Below are positions 1 through 7,246 of a DNA stretch of 64,000 nucleotides, piece by piece. The stretch is taken from assembly GCA_902765485.1 (NCBI GenBank), contig CACWZZ010000004.1:32461-96460 (forward strand), written 5' to 3'. The stretch is from an uncultured Bacteroidales bacterium. GTDB lineage: Bacteria > Bacteroidota > Bacteroidia > Bacteroidales > Paludibacteraceae. Within the stretch, counting starts at the first letter, position 1; each line of letters begins with the position of its first letter. The notes beneath the pieces were generated by a model that saw only the letters and a list, made by a program, of their open reading frames with translations, did not search any database and had not been told where the DNA came from. The translations under genes and the position numbers were made by a program.

Positions 1-1622
1 GAACTATCCATAAGATTTACTCCGAAACCTTTCCAATAATAATCATCATAGCCTAAAAGTTCTACTACTGTTGGGAAAACGTCCATTTGGTATGCTTCGT
101 CATCACATTGCGCATTATGCGAAATAAATGGAGAGAAAATCACAAGCGGACAATAAGCGCCTTCTACGCCATAATTCAAGTTGTTTTCTTGGCAATAAGA
201 ATAGAATTTATCCCTTCTTTCCTTATGAAAAATGGTATGATCTCCTGTGATAAAAATAGTGGTACTATCCAACAATTGACGGCTAATCAAACTATCAATC
301 ATATATCCTAAATATCTGTCTGTCACATTGACGCATTTGATATATTTCGCCATCATTTCAGGCATATCTTCCGGCAATTCCAACAAAGAGGATCCCCCTG
401 CTCCAAATGGTTCGTGTGATGCAAGGGTTACAATTTGTATCATGTCATATCCTTTTTGAATGAAATAGGCTGCTTGCTTAAACGCATTTTCTTCACTAAT
501 AACAATTGTTGTATCATAGCCATAGGCAGGACTCATGCATTTTTGGTTCCAAACGTCAATAGGATGTGGCAAAAGCGTCGCTGCATGTTCCTTCGGAAGC
601 GATGGGTATTTGTTGAACGGATAGCTGAAACAAGCAGCTCCTCTGTCAATTGGCAGTACACCTGTATTAGCCATCATTTGTCCATCCGCTGAACTTCCGG
701 AATAGGTTTGTTTTCTTAGCTTGTGCGCCACAAATGAATGCTTTGTATTAATTAGGCGGTATGTGTTTGGCATAAATTCGGGTTGTACGACCCAGTTTTC
801 AAGACTTTCGAAAAGTACAAGGATTAGTTTCTTGTTGTTTTTGGAATAATGCTGTGAACCTTGTAGAGATTTCAAAATTGCCAATTCCTCCTCGGTAATA
901 ACGGGCTTATTTTCCGCTCCAAGGTACATTTCGTACATATCATCCAAAGCAAAGAAAGCCATGTGTAAAACCGAATAATCATAAAACGGAGCGGTTCCTG
1001 CCACCTCAAGGCGCGTGCTTTGGCTAAATGGTTTAGTAAAAACGAAGGATGGAGCGATCTTTCGAATCGGTTCGTGGTTCGCAAATACTTCGTATCGATA
1101 GAAGCTAAGATTGCTTGTGAAAGCCCAGAATAAGCAAGAGAAAGCAAATACAGATATACCGGTTACTAGGCTTCTTTCTTTGTATTGACGAAGCCAATAA
1201 ATCAACAAAGCCAGTAAAGCCGTCAGAACGAAAAACAAACAATCCTTCCATTCAATAAGGGAAAAAATACTACTGGTAAATCCCTTCAAATTGCCAGCCA
1301 TCATTAGGACGTAGCCATCAATAACTCCTTCATATACTCGATAATAAATGATATTCGCCCATATCCAGAAATCAACAAATAGAGACAGTCCGATTAACCA
1401 CCATTTGTTTCGGAAAAGGAAAACAAAACTGGCAAAGACAAGGGCAATAGACAATTTAGGCAGATAGAACGACCAGAAATAAAGCGGCGCTTTCCATAAC
1501 GAAGCAAACAATATACCATGACGCATATAATAATGCCCCATGCAGCATTTGAGAAAAATAGAGATTACAAGAAAAGCAAAAATGAGCCAATTTGCTTTGT
1601 TTTCTGATAGATACTTTTTCAT
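1..1622 (-). CDS. LTA synthase-like / sulfatase-fold envelope transferase (C-terminus cut by window edge)
   Basis: About 540 residues are visible, reading from an ATG at 1622 off the left edge. The N-terminus has about five hydrophobic helices (residues ~10-170), followed by a periplasmic alkaline-phosphatase-superfamily domain. The segment SGSSADGQMMANTG (~residue 310) sits where LtaS-type enzymes carry the Ser/Thr nucleophile, and GDHT (~460) matches the metal-binding Asp-His. The family transfers phosphoglycerol or phosphoethanolamine from lipids to envelope glycans or glycolipids, or acts as a sulfatase. Bacteroidetes do not make classical LTA, so the substrate is unknown. The gene is AT-richer than the genes to its right. 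A perfect 13-bp inverted repeat lies just upstream of the start codon. Confidence 0.85.
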   Translation of the reverse strand, partial: MKKYLSENKANWLIFAFLVISIFLKCCMGHYYMRHGILFASLWKAPLYFWSFYLPKLSIALVFASFVFLFRNKWWLIGLSLFVDFWIWANIIYYRVYEGVIDGYVLMMAGNLKGFTSSIFSLIEWKDCLFFVLTALLALLIYWLRQYKERSLVTGISVFAFSCLFWAFTSNLSFYRYEVFANHEPIRKIAPSFVFTKPFSQSTRLEVAGTAPFYDYSVLHMAFFALDDMYEMYLGAENKPVITEEELAILKSLQGSQHYSKNNKKLILVLFESLENWVVQPEFMPNTYRLINTKHSFVAHKLRKQTYSGSSADGQMMANTGVLPIDRGAACFSYPFNKYPSLPKEHAATLLPHPIDVWNQKCMSPAYGYDTTIVISEENAFKQAAYFIQKGYDMIQIVTLASHEPFGAGGSSLLELPEDMPEMMAKYIKCVNVTDRYLGYMIDSLISRQLLDSTTIFITGDHTIFHKERRDKFYSYCQENNLNYGVEGAYCPLVIFSPFISHNAQCDDEAYQMDVFPTVVELLGYDDYYWKGFGVNLMDS

Positions 1623-1624
1623 AT

Positions 1625-1663
1625 GATTGATAGTTATTAATCGTTTGGGCATAACTATCAATC
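1625..1663 (-). promoter_or_regulatory. Perfect inverted repeat abutting the start of the LTA-synthase-like gene
   Basis: The arms GATTGATAGTTAT (1625-1637) and ATAACTATCAATC (1651-1663) pair perfectly around a 13-nt loop. The proximal arm ends two bases before the ATG. In the mRNA this would occlude the ribosome-binding region, so a translational switch or an operator are both plausible. Further hairpins lie upstream at 1667-1696 (GCGATAA/TTATCGC) and 1745-1757 (GCACA/TGTGC). Confidence 0.5.
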
Positions 1664-1978
1664 GTGGCGATAAAAAAAGTACGAGTTTCTTATCGCGTAC
1701 CAAGGCAGTGTGACAAAGGAAGCCTTACCAAACTATAAAAAACTCGCACAGATTGTGCAAGCATCTATTACTAGTTTGGTGGCATACCTATAGATATGCT
1801 GCCTATATTATTTCTGGCATTTATTTCCTTTTAGTTGTCACACTTTTCGGTAAACGCGAAATAATAGTAATGCTTTGTTATTTAATTAGCGCAACGCCTT
1901 GCGCTTGTCTTTATATTTTATGTCATTTTCTCCTTTCCCTGAGTGCATGAAAGCACCGCTCGGAGAGGGACGAGTATT
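1664..1978. other. Gene-free, hairpin-rich leader region
   Basis: I see no convincing gene here. The stretch holds several short inverted repeats: GCGATAA/TTATCGC at 1667-1696, AAGGC/GCCTT near 1703-1727, GCACA/TGTGC at 1745-1757 and GCGCAA-CGCC-TTGCGC at about 1889-1904. If transcription starts at the minus-strand promoter at 2107-2138, this would be the long structured part of the mRNA leading to the LTA-synthase-like gene. No known riboswitch class was recognised. Confidence 0.4.
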
Positions 1979-2083
1979 TTATTTATTCTGTTCCAGGTAC
2001 TTTTCTATATCTTGTTCGGTAGGGAGTTGGAGACGGTATTTGCTGACAGCGTGCTTCAAAACAAAAAACCGTTCAAACGTCAT
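1979..2083 (-). CDS. Small 34-residue protein of unknown function
   Basis: A short reading frame starts at ATG 2083 about 20 nt downstream of a very good minus-strand promoter (2107-2138), so it is probably translated. The product is basic at the start and acidic at the end (…LPTEQDIEKYLEQNK), with no signal peptide or membrane segment. It could be a free small protein or a leader peptide for the gene that follows about 360 nt later on the same strand. I do not recognise the family. Confidence 0.45.
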   Translation of the reverse strand: MTFERFFVLKHAVSKYRLQLPTEQDIEKYLEQNK

Positions 2084-2106
2084 GGTGTGATGTACATTTC
2101 CGGCTG

Positions 2107-2138
2107 CAAAGGTACAACAAATTTTGCATATATGCAAA
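2107..2138 (-). promoter_or_regulatory. Promoter with palindromic -33 element
   Basis: On the minus strand, TACCTTTG (2114-2107) is the -7 box. The -33 element lies in the perfect palindrome TTTGCATATATGCAAA (2123-2138). It is divergent from the promoter at 2167-2197. Confidence 0.8.
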
Positions 2139-2166
2139 TTATTATTGAATAAATTTGCTACTTTAC

Positions 2167-2197
2167 TTGCATATTCCAGAAAAAAGCAGTAAATTTG
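2167..2197 (+). promoter_or_regulatory. Promoter of the SDR/S9 peptidase pair
   Basis: TTGCAT at 2167 and TAAATTTG at 2190 give the 23-nt start-to-start distance seen across the window. The spacer contains the recurrent AAAAAAGCAG string. Confidence 0.85.
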
Positions 2198-2221
2198 CAC
2201 GCAAATTTTAATTGAACCACG

Positions 2222-2998
2222 ATGAAGAATGACATTTTTGATTTGAGCGGACGGGTGGCACTGGTCACCGGCTGCTCCGGAGGATTAGGCGTGCAGATGG
2301 CTAAAGCCCTTGCAGCCAAAGGTAGCAAACTGGTTATTATCGCACGGCGGTATGAGAAACTGGTGGAAGTGAAAAACGAGATCGAGCAAGCCTTCAGCGT
2401 AGAGGTGCTGCCGATCCAATGCGACATTACGAGCACCGAAGCGGTGGAGAAAATGGTGGACGAAGCGCTCGCCCATTTCGGCAAGATCGATATTGTGGTC
2501 AACAATGCCGGTACAGGAGCAGTGGCACCCGCAGAGGACATCACCGATGCCCAGTTTGAAAACGAGATGCAGATTGACCTCTTCGGTTCGTTCCGCGTAG
2601 CGCGCGCAGTAGCGAAGAAGGCGATGATCCCGAATAAGTACGGACGTATCATCAATATCGCGTCCATGTACGGTCTGGTGGGCAACAAAATCGCGCCCGC
2701 TTCGCCGTATCACGCAGCCAAAGGCGGTGTGGTCAACATGACCCGTGCGCTGGCTGCCGAATGGGGCAAATACGGCATTACCGTCAATGCCATCTGTCCG
2801 GGCTATTTCATCACTCCGCTGACCAAAGAGACCTTGGAGAGCGACTATTTCGCCAACTATGCCAAGACCGTCATTCCTATGGAGCGCTACGGTCATGAGG
2901 GCGAACTGGACAGCGCCGTTTGTTTCCTCGCAGCGGACGCTTCGCGCTACGTCACCGGCGTGGCACTGCCCGTGGACGGAGGATATACGTGTGTGTAA
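2222..2998 (+). CDS. SDR family oxidoreductase
   Basis: This 258-residue classical short-chain dehydrogenase/reductase has a Rossmann nucleotide site TGCSGGLG (~16-23), NNAG (~90), a catalytic Ser in INIASMYG (~149) and YHAAK (Tyr ~163, Lys ~167). The length and motifs fit NAD(P)H-dependent alcohol/keto reductases such as gluconate 5-dehydrogenase or FabG-like enzymes. The substrate cannot be read from the sequence. It starts about 25 nt after its promoter and is followed 30 nt later by an S9 peptidase, probably in one transcript. Confidence 0.92.
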   Translation: MKNDIFDLSGRVALVTGCSGGLGVQMAKALAAKGSKLVIIARRYEKLVEVKNEIEQAFSVEVLPIQCDITSTEAVEKMVDEALAHFGKIDIVVNNAGTGAVAPAEDITDAQFENEMQIDLFGSFRVARAVAKKAMIPNKYGRIINIASMYGLVGNKIAPASPYHAAKGGVVNMTRALAAEWGKYGITVNAICPGYFITPLTKETLESDYFANYAKTVIPMERYGHEGELDSAVCFLAADASRYVTGVALPVDGGYTCV

Positions 2999-3028
2999 AA
3001 AAAGAGAAAAGAATATTATACCATTATT

Positions 3029-5191
3029 ATGAAAACCTGGAAGGTATTTATTATGGCAGCCGTGACAATCCTTGGCGCGAGTTGCGCGAAAGAGAATACA
3101 GCGGAGCAGAAAGCTCCGATCACGAAACCGCAGATCACCATTGAAGGCGGTCGTCTGACGCCCGAAGGACTGTGGGCGATGGGACGTATCGGCAGCGTCA
3201 AGAGCGACATCGAGACAGGTCTGCTGGCGTACACCGTGAGTTATTATTCCGTGGAGGAGAACCGCTCCACGACATGGATCCGCATCTGCAATCCGTTTGA
3301 GAACATGGCGGTAGTGGATGAGTTCGTCGGTTACGAACCGGCTTGGTTTGGCAACAGCGGTGCGCTCGCTTACCTCAAAGGCGGCAAACTCTTTATCCGC
3401 CGCGACAAAGAGGAAGTGGAAGTGGAAGGCGCAGAGGACATTGAGGGTTTCTTGCTCTCCCCTATGCGCGATAAGATCATTCTGGTCAAGCAGGTCAAGA
3501 CCGTTCCTTCGACCGTGGACAAATATCCGGATCTGCCGCTGGCAACGGGTCACATGCACGAGGATCTGATGTACAAACACTGGGACGAGTGGACAGAAAC
3601 CGCGCCGCAGCCGTTTGTGTATGAGCTGCAGACCGAATACTACGGCGAAGGCGAGCGGATGAAATCCGCCAAACTCGGCGAGGGTTTCAACATCCTCGAA
3701 GGCACCGCTTTCGAAAGTCCGATGAAGCCTTTCGGCGGTATCGAGCAGTTGGCTTGGAACCCGAACAACGAAGAGATTGCATACACCTGCCGCAAGAAGA
3801 CCGGACTGGATTACGCCGTTTCCACCAACAGCGACATATACCTATTTGATTTACGTACGCGCACGCATAAGGACATCACCGAGGAGAACAAAGGCTACGA
3901 CACCAACCCGTCCTATTCGCCGGACGGCAAGTGGATCGCTTGGCAATCCATGGAGCGCGACGGCTATGAGAGCGACGAGAACCGGCTGATGGTGCTCAAT
4001 ATGGAGACAGGCGAGAAGCGGTTCCTGAGTCGTTCCATGGACACCAACGTCGATGAATACAAATGGCTGGACGACACTTCGCTGGTCTTCACCGCCTGCA
4101 AACAAGCGACCGTGCAACTCTACCGCGTCACCCTCGACGGCTGGACATCCAAACTGACGGACGGTCAGTGGGATCTGGGACTGGGCGATGTGACGGACTA
4201 CCAAGCTTATCTGCTCGGTCACTCCATGCGTCAGGCGAACGAGATCTACCATCTGGACATCCGTGAATGGTTCCGCAAAGACCATGAGCAGATGGCGCAC
4301 ACGGAGATCTATTACGACCAGCCGTTTGACACGTACAACCAGCTTCTGGAGCAGCTGACCCACGAGAACGACAATATCTACAACCAGATCGAGCGTTCGA
4401 CCGTTGAGCCGCGATGGCAGAAGACCACGGACGGAAAAGACATGCTGACGTGGATCATTTATCCGCCGCATTTCGATCCCGCGAAGAAATATCCGACGAT
4501 CCTCTATTGCGAAGGCGGTCCGCAAAGTCCGGTGAGCCAGTTCTGGTCCTTCCGTTGGAACTTTATGATGATGTCCGCCGGCGACTATATCATTGTTGCG
4601 CCGAACAGACGCGGTCTGCCGGGATTCGGCTTGGCGTGGAACGAAGAGATCTCCGGCGACTACGGAGGTCAGTGCATGAAGGATTATTTCACGGCGATTG
4701 ACGAGTTCTGCAAGGAGCCGTATGTGGACAAAGACCATCTGGGCTGCGTGGGTGCTTCCTTCGGCGGTTTCAGCGTCTATTGGATTGCAGGTCACCACGA
4801 CGGACGGTTCAAAGCCTTCATCGCTCACGACGGAATCTTCAATCTGGAGATGCAATACTTGGAGACCGAAGAGAAATGGTTTGCCAACTGGGATATGGGC
4901 GGTGCATACTGGGAGAAAGACAACAAGATTGCCCAGCGCACGTTTGCCAACAGCCCGCATAAATTCGTAGATAAATGGGACACGCCGATCCTCTGTATCC
5001 ATGGCGAGAAAGACTACCGCATCTTAGCGAGCCAAGCGATGGCAGCCTTCGATGCCGCCAAGATGCGCGGCGTGCCTGCCGAACTCCTTATCTTCCCGGA
5101 CGAGAACCACTGGGTATTGAAACCCCAGAACGGCATCCTCTGGCAGCGCGAGTTCCGCAACTGGCTCGACAGATGGCTGAAGGAGAATTGA
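3029..5191 (+). CDS. S9 family prolyl oligopeptidase / dipeptidyl-peptidase-like lipoprotein
   Basis: This is a 720-residue exported serine peptidase. The N-terminus is a lipoprotein signal with the lipobox LGASC. Residues ~40-430 look like the beta-propeller of DPP-IV-type enzymes, and ~470-720 form the alpha/beta hydrolase domain. The catalytic triad is visible: Ser577 (GASFGG), Asp662 (HGEKD) and His694 (ENHW). It probably trims proline-containing peptides at the cell surface or in the periplasm. The TGA stop codon falls within a heptamer-repeat tract. Confidence 0.93.
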   Translation: MKTWKVFIMAAVTILGASCAKENTAEQKAPITKPQITIEGGRLTPEGLWAMGRIGSVKSDIETGLLAYTVSYYSVEENRSTTWIRICNPFENMAVVDEFVGYEPAWFGNSGALAYLKGGKLFIRRDKEEVEVEGAEDIEGFLLSPMRDKIILVKQVKTVPSTVDKYPDLPLATGHMHEDLMYKHWDEWTETAPQPFVYELQTEYYGEGERMKSAKLGEGFNILEGTAFESPMKPFGGIEQLAWNPNNEEIAYTCRKKTGLDYAVSTNSDIYLFDLRTRTHKDITEENKGYDTNPSYSPDGKWIAWQSMERDGYESDENRLMVLNMETGEKRFLSRSMDTNVDEYKWLDDTSLVFTACKQATVQLYRVTLDGWTSKLTDGQWDLGLGDVTDYQAYLLGHSMRQANEIYHLDIREWFRKDHEQMAHTEIYYDQPFDTYNQLLEQLTHENDNIYNQIERSTVEPRWQKTTDGKDMLTWIIYPPHFDPAKKYPTILYCEGGPQSPVSQFWSFRWNFMMMSAGDYIIVAPNRRGLPGFGLAWNEEISGDYGGQCMKDYFTAIDEFCKEPYVDKDHLGCVGASFGGFSVYWIAGHHDGRFKAFIAHDGIFNLEMQYLETEEKWFANWDMGGAYWEKDNKIAQRTFANSPHKFVDKWDTPILCIHGEKDYRILASQAMAAFDAAKMRGVPAELLIFPDENHWVLKPQNGILWQREFRNWLDRWLKEN

Positions 5192-5220
5192 GAATGGAGA
5201 ATTGAGAATGGAGAATTAAT
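5182..5220. repeat. Heptamer repeat, TGAGAAT/TGGAGAAT family
   Basis: Tandem GAGAATTGAGAATGGAGAAT-type units overlap the stop codon of the S9 peptidase gene and run into the intergenic space. The same family recurs near 7198, 13718, 24753 and 41545. Confidence 0.85.
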
Positions 5221-5222
5221 AG

Positions 5223-5260
5223 AAACAGACGGGCGGCACAATGTGTCGCCCGTTTGTTGT
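5223..5260. terminator. Bidirectional terminator
   Basis: GACGGGCGgCAC pairs with GTGtCGCCCGT and is flanked by A- and T-rich arms. It lies between the convergent S9 peptidase gene and the RelE/ParE-like toxin gene. Confidence 0.75.
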
Positions 5261-5303
5261 AAAATATTGTTTTGTTAGTTTGTTCCTTTGGTGTCAGCGG
5301 TGC

Positions 5304-5621
5304 TTAATTATGATAGAGCAAACTATGGCAGGCATCTACTACGTACGCCACCTGTTCACCTGTCTCTGCTATCGTATATATTTTGTACGCAAAATGAAAA
5401 TCCTCTGCAATAAACTCATGATACCCAGCATCAATCCATGCTTGCTTATAACGAGCCAATGGATAAATTGTAGCATATGTTTCTAACTCACGGATTGCTG
5501 CGTACAGACGCGATTTCTTTCGCTCAACGACCGCCTCATCCAAGGTCGGGTGTAGCGCCATAGAGATAGCATAAAACTCAGCTATCTGCACATGGACGCT
5601 GTTGTCAATTCTTACAATCAT
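5304..5621 (-). CDS. Type II toxin, RelE/ParE-like
   Basis: The 105-residue protein has the size and the alternating helix/strand pattern of RelE/ParE-superfamily toxins (YAAIRELETY…YKQAWIDAG…FAYKIYTIAE). Its ATG overlaps the stop of an upstream 52-residue protein as ATGA, the usual antitoxin-toxin coupling. ParE-type members poison gyrase and RelE-type members cleave ribosome-bound mRNA; the sequence alone does not say which applies. No disrupting mutation is visible, so the pair looks intact. Confidence 0.7.
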   Translation of the reverse strand: MIVRIDNSVHVQIAEFYAISMALHPTLDEAVVERKKSRLYAAIRELETYATIYPLARYKQAWIDAGYHEFIAEDFHFAYKIYTIAETGEQVAYVVDACHSLLYHN

Positions 5622-5776
5622 GCCTTCTTATGGTAAAAGTCATGTATTAGTTCTCCTATCCTTTTTTCGGACTCGTCCACCGACATACTATTCTTCTCCA
5701 ACTCCGAAAGAGTGATCATAGTAGGATAGCCCATTTGAGGCACGAAATTTTCATTAGCAGCAGTAGGTGTATTCAT
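5618..5776 (-). CDS. Antitoxin of the RelE/ParE-like pair
   Basis: This 52-residue protein (MNTPTAANEN…IHDFYHKKA) is encoded immediately upstream of, and overlapping by 4 nt, the toxin gene. It begins about 20 nt after a clear minus-strand promoter (5796-5827). Small, charged and cotranscribed, it is the expected partner that neutralises the toxin and usually represses the operon. I cannot assign its DNA-binding fold. Confidence 0.68.
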   Translation of the reverse strand: MNTPTAANENFVPQMGYPTMITLSELEKNSMSVDESEKRIGELIHDFYHKKA

Positions 5777-5795
5777 AATTTTTCAATTTTGCTCG

Positions 5796-5827
5796 CAAAA
5801 TTACATAAAATAATTGATATACGCAAA
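5796..5827 (-). promoter_or_regulatory. Promoter of the toxin-antitoxin pair
   Basis: TAATTTTG (minus strand, 5803-5796) is the -7 box and TTTGCGTAT (5827-5819) the -33 element. It lies back to back with the thioesterase promoter. Confidence 0.75.
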
Positions 5828-5853
5828 TAAATAGGAAGAAAAAGTCGTATAAC

Positions 5854-5884
5854 TTGCATAATTCAAAAAAAAGCAGTAACTTTG
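5854..5884 (+). promoter_or_regulatory. Promoter of the acyl-ACP thioesterase gene
   Basis: TTGCAT at 5854 and TAACTTTG at 5877 are 23 nt apart, with a spacer ending in AAAAAAGCAG. Confidence 0.88.
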
Positions 5885-5923
5885 CAGTCGTTTTGCAAAC
5901 GAGAGCAAAGGAGTTATAACAAG

Positions 5924-6667
5924 ATGAAATATAATCACGAATACGAGATTAAGTACCAGGAGGTGGACGGGGAGAAGAAGTTGCGGCTGTTCAACCTGGA
6001 GAACTACCTGCTGGAAGTGGCAGGGACAGTAGCGGACGATTTGGGATTCGGCATTGCGGCGTTGCACCCGCGGGGGCTGACATGGATTCTGACGAGGCTC
6101 TCCGTGGAGATGTATGAGCTGCCGACGCATTGCCAGAGAGTGCGGTTCGAGACATGGATCGAGAGCAACGCACACATGCTGAGCACACGTGATTTTAGGA
6201 TATATGCAAAGCCGTCAGAAATCAGCCATCAGCCGTCAGACGAGTGGATACTCATCGGGCAATGCAAGAGTGTCTGGGCTGTGCTGGACTTGGAGAAACG
6301 AGAGATCGTGAACCTCTTCGACGATCCGATGTTCGCGGATTGCGTGGACGGCGAAGTGATTGAGATGCCGCGCGTGCGCATGACCACGATCCCTGAGCCC
6401 ACCGGCTGCGAGACGCACAAAGTGGTCTATTCGGACATCGACTACAACGGGCATTGCAACTCCTGCCGATACCTGCAAGCCATGACCGACGCGTACCTGC
6501 CAAACTACTACGGCAAGACCGTGCGGCTGGACATCAATTATTCCAAAGAAGCCATGCTCGGCGAGAAGCTGCAGACATGCTACCTTCTGACGCCGGACGG
6601 CGTACAATACCAGCAGAAGAACGAAGCAGGAGAGACCTCTTGCTCCGCCAAAATAACAATACAATAA
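5924..6667 (+). CDS. Acyl-ACP thioesterase (FatA/FatB-like)
   Basis: The 247-residue double hot-dog enzyme hydrolyses acyl-ACP to release fatty acids. The N-terminal half carries VDGEKKLRLFNLENYLLEVAG and the C-terminal half DIDYNGHCNS, the Asp-Asn-His region of the family. The start at 5924 was chosen because an upstream in-frame ATG would lie within the promoter and because AAAGGAG precedes it. A heptamer-repeat insertion encodes PSEISHQPSD in the middle of the protein (6211-6241), between the two hot-dog repeats. Confidence 0.88.
   Translation: MKYNHEYEIKYQEVDGEKKLRLFNLENYLLEVAGTVADDLGFGIAALHPRGLTWILTRLSVEMYELPTHCQRVRFETWIESNAHMLSTRDFRIYAKPSEISHQPSDEWILIGQCKSVWAVLDLEKREIVNLFDDPMFADCVDGEVIEMPRVRMTTIPEPTGCETHKVVYSDIDYNGHCNSCRYLQAMTDAYLPNYYGKTVRLDINYSKEAMLGEKLQTCYLLTPDGVQYQQKNEAGETSCSAKITIQ
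6211..6241. repeat. Heptamer repeat CAGCCGT/CAGCCAT inside the thioesterase gene
   Basis: The in-frame units GCCGTCAGAAATCAGCCATC-type encode PSEISHQPSD. This family recurs in mutY, lptD, the FAH-like gene, porU and apbE, and between der and the FAH-like gene. Confidence 0.85.
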
Positions 6668-6668
6668 C

Positions 6669-6697
6669 CCCACCCGACCTCCCCTCAAGGGAGGAGA
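6669..6697. repeat. GC-rich hairpin element (CCCCACCC…CTCCCC…GGGAGG)
   Basis: This short element follows the thioesterase stop codon and contains CTCCCCTCAAGGGAG, which can fold. A homologous copy lies in reverse orientation at 59490-59547. Confidence 0.65.
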
Positions 6698-6712
6698 AAA
6701 AGATTCAAGATT

Positions 6713-7210
6713 ATGGATTCTTCAGAAAGTAACAATACCCTATTAAAGCGCCCGACGGAGCTGGAATGTGACGTCGTGCGGTTTCAGAACCAGAAGGATA
6801 AATGGATCGCTTTTGTCGGTCTGAAAGACGGTCGTCCGTATGAGATCTTCACCGGCTTGGCGGACGATGAGATGGGTATTGCGTTACCCAAATCGGTCAC
6901 CAAAGGCAAGATCATCAAAGTGGTCAAAGAGGATGGTTCGAAGCGCTATGACTTCCAGTTTGTCAACACCCGCGGGTTCAAGACGACCGTGGAGGGATTG
7001 AGTTATAAGTTCGACCGCGAGTTCTGGAACTATGCAAAACTCATCTCCGGCGTGCTGCGGTATGGCATGCCGATCGACCAAGTGGTCCACATGATCAGCG
7101 GTCTGCAGATGGACCAAGACTCGATCAATAACTGGACGACCGGCGTGGCGCGTGTGCTGAAGCGCTATATTCCCGGAGCGGAAGCGGAGGGGGAGGAAAT
7201 TGAGAATTGA
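6713..7210 (+). CDS. Stand-alone C-terminal-like domain of class II ribonucleotide reductase, lacking the zinc ribbon
   Basis: The 165 residues resemble the region near the C-terminus of adenosylcobalamin-dependent ribonucleoside-diphosphate reductases (RPTELECDVVRFQN…KWIAFVGL…GRPYEIFTG). In the full enzyme this region is followed by a Cys-rich tail. Here the protein ends soon after GVARVLKRYIPG and has no CxxC pairs, so the zinc ribbon is absent. The catalytic radical domain is also absent. It may be a regulatory or accessory subunit, or a relic. The stop codon lies in a TGAGAAT repeat. Confidence 0.7.
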   Translation: MDSSESNNTLLKRPTELECDVVRFQNQKDKWIAFVGLKDGRPYEIFTGLADDEMGIALPKSVTKGKIIKVVKEDGSKRYDFQFVNTRGFKTTVEGLSYKFDREFWNYAKLISGVLRYGMPIDQVVHMISGLQMDQDSINNWTTGVARVLKRYIPGAEAEGEEIEN

Positions 7211-7216
7211 GAGACG

Positions 7217-7242
7217 AAAAAAGCCCGCGGTTGCGGGCTTTT
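7217..7242. terminator. Bidirectional rho-independent terminator
   Basis: GCCCGC (7223-7228) pairs with GCGGGC (7233-7238), flanked by A6 on the left and T5 on the right. It separates the convergent reductase-like gene and rng. Confidence 0.9.
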
Positions 7243-7246
7243 TCTT

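Noticed and set aside
87-692. Short plus-strand frames opposite the LTA-synthase-like gene
   Set aside because: They are shadows of a clear minus-strand gene with catalytic motifs.
1664-1978. tRNA or known riboswitch in the leader
   Set aside because: Short hairpins exist but no cloverleaf, CCA end or conserved riboswitch core could be drawn.
2285-3580. 431-residue frame on the minus strand opposite the SDR and S9 peptidase
   Set aside because: It is a mirror of GC-rich coding DNA; the plus-strand genes have motifs, signal peptide and promoter, the reverse frame has none.
3851-5002. 383-residue minus-strand frame inside the S9 peptidase gene
   Set aside because: Same antisense artefact; no family features and no promoter.
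5882-5923. Earlier thioesterase start at 5882
   Set aside because: This codon lies in the -7 box, so it cannot be in the transcript.
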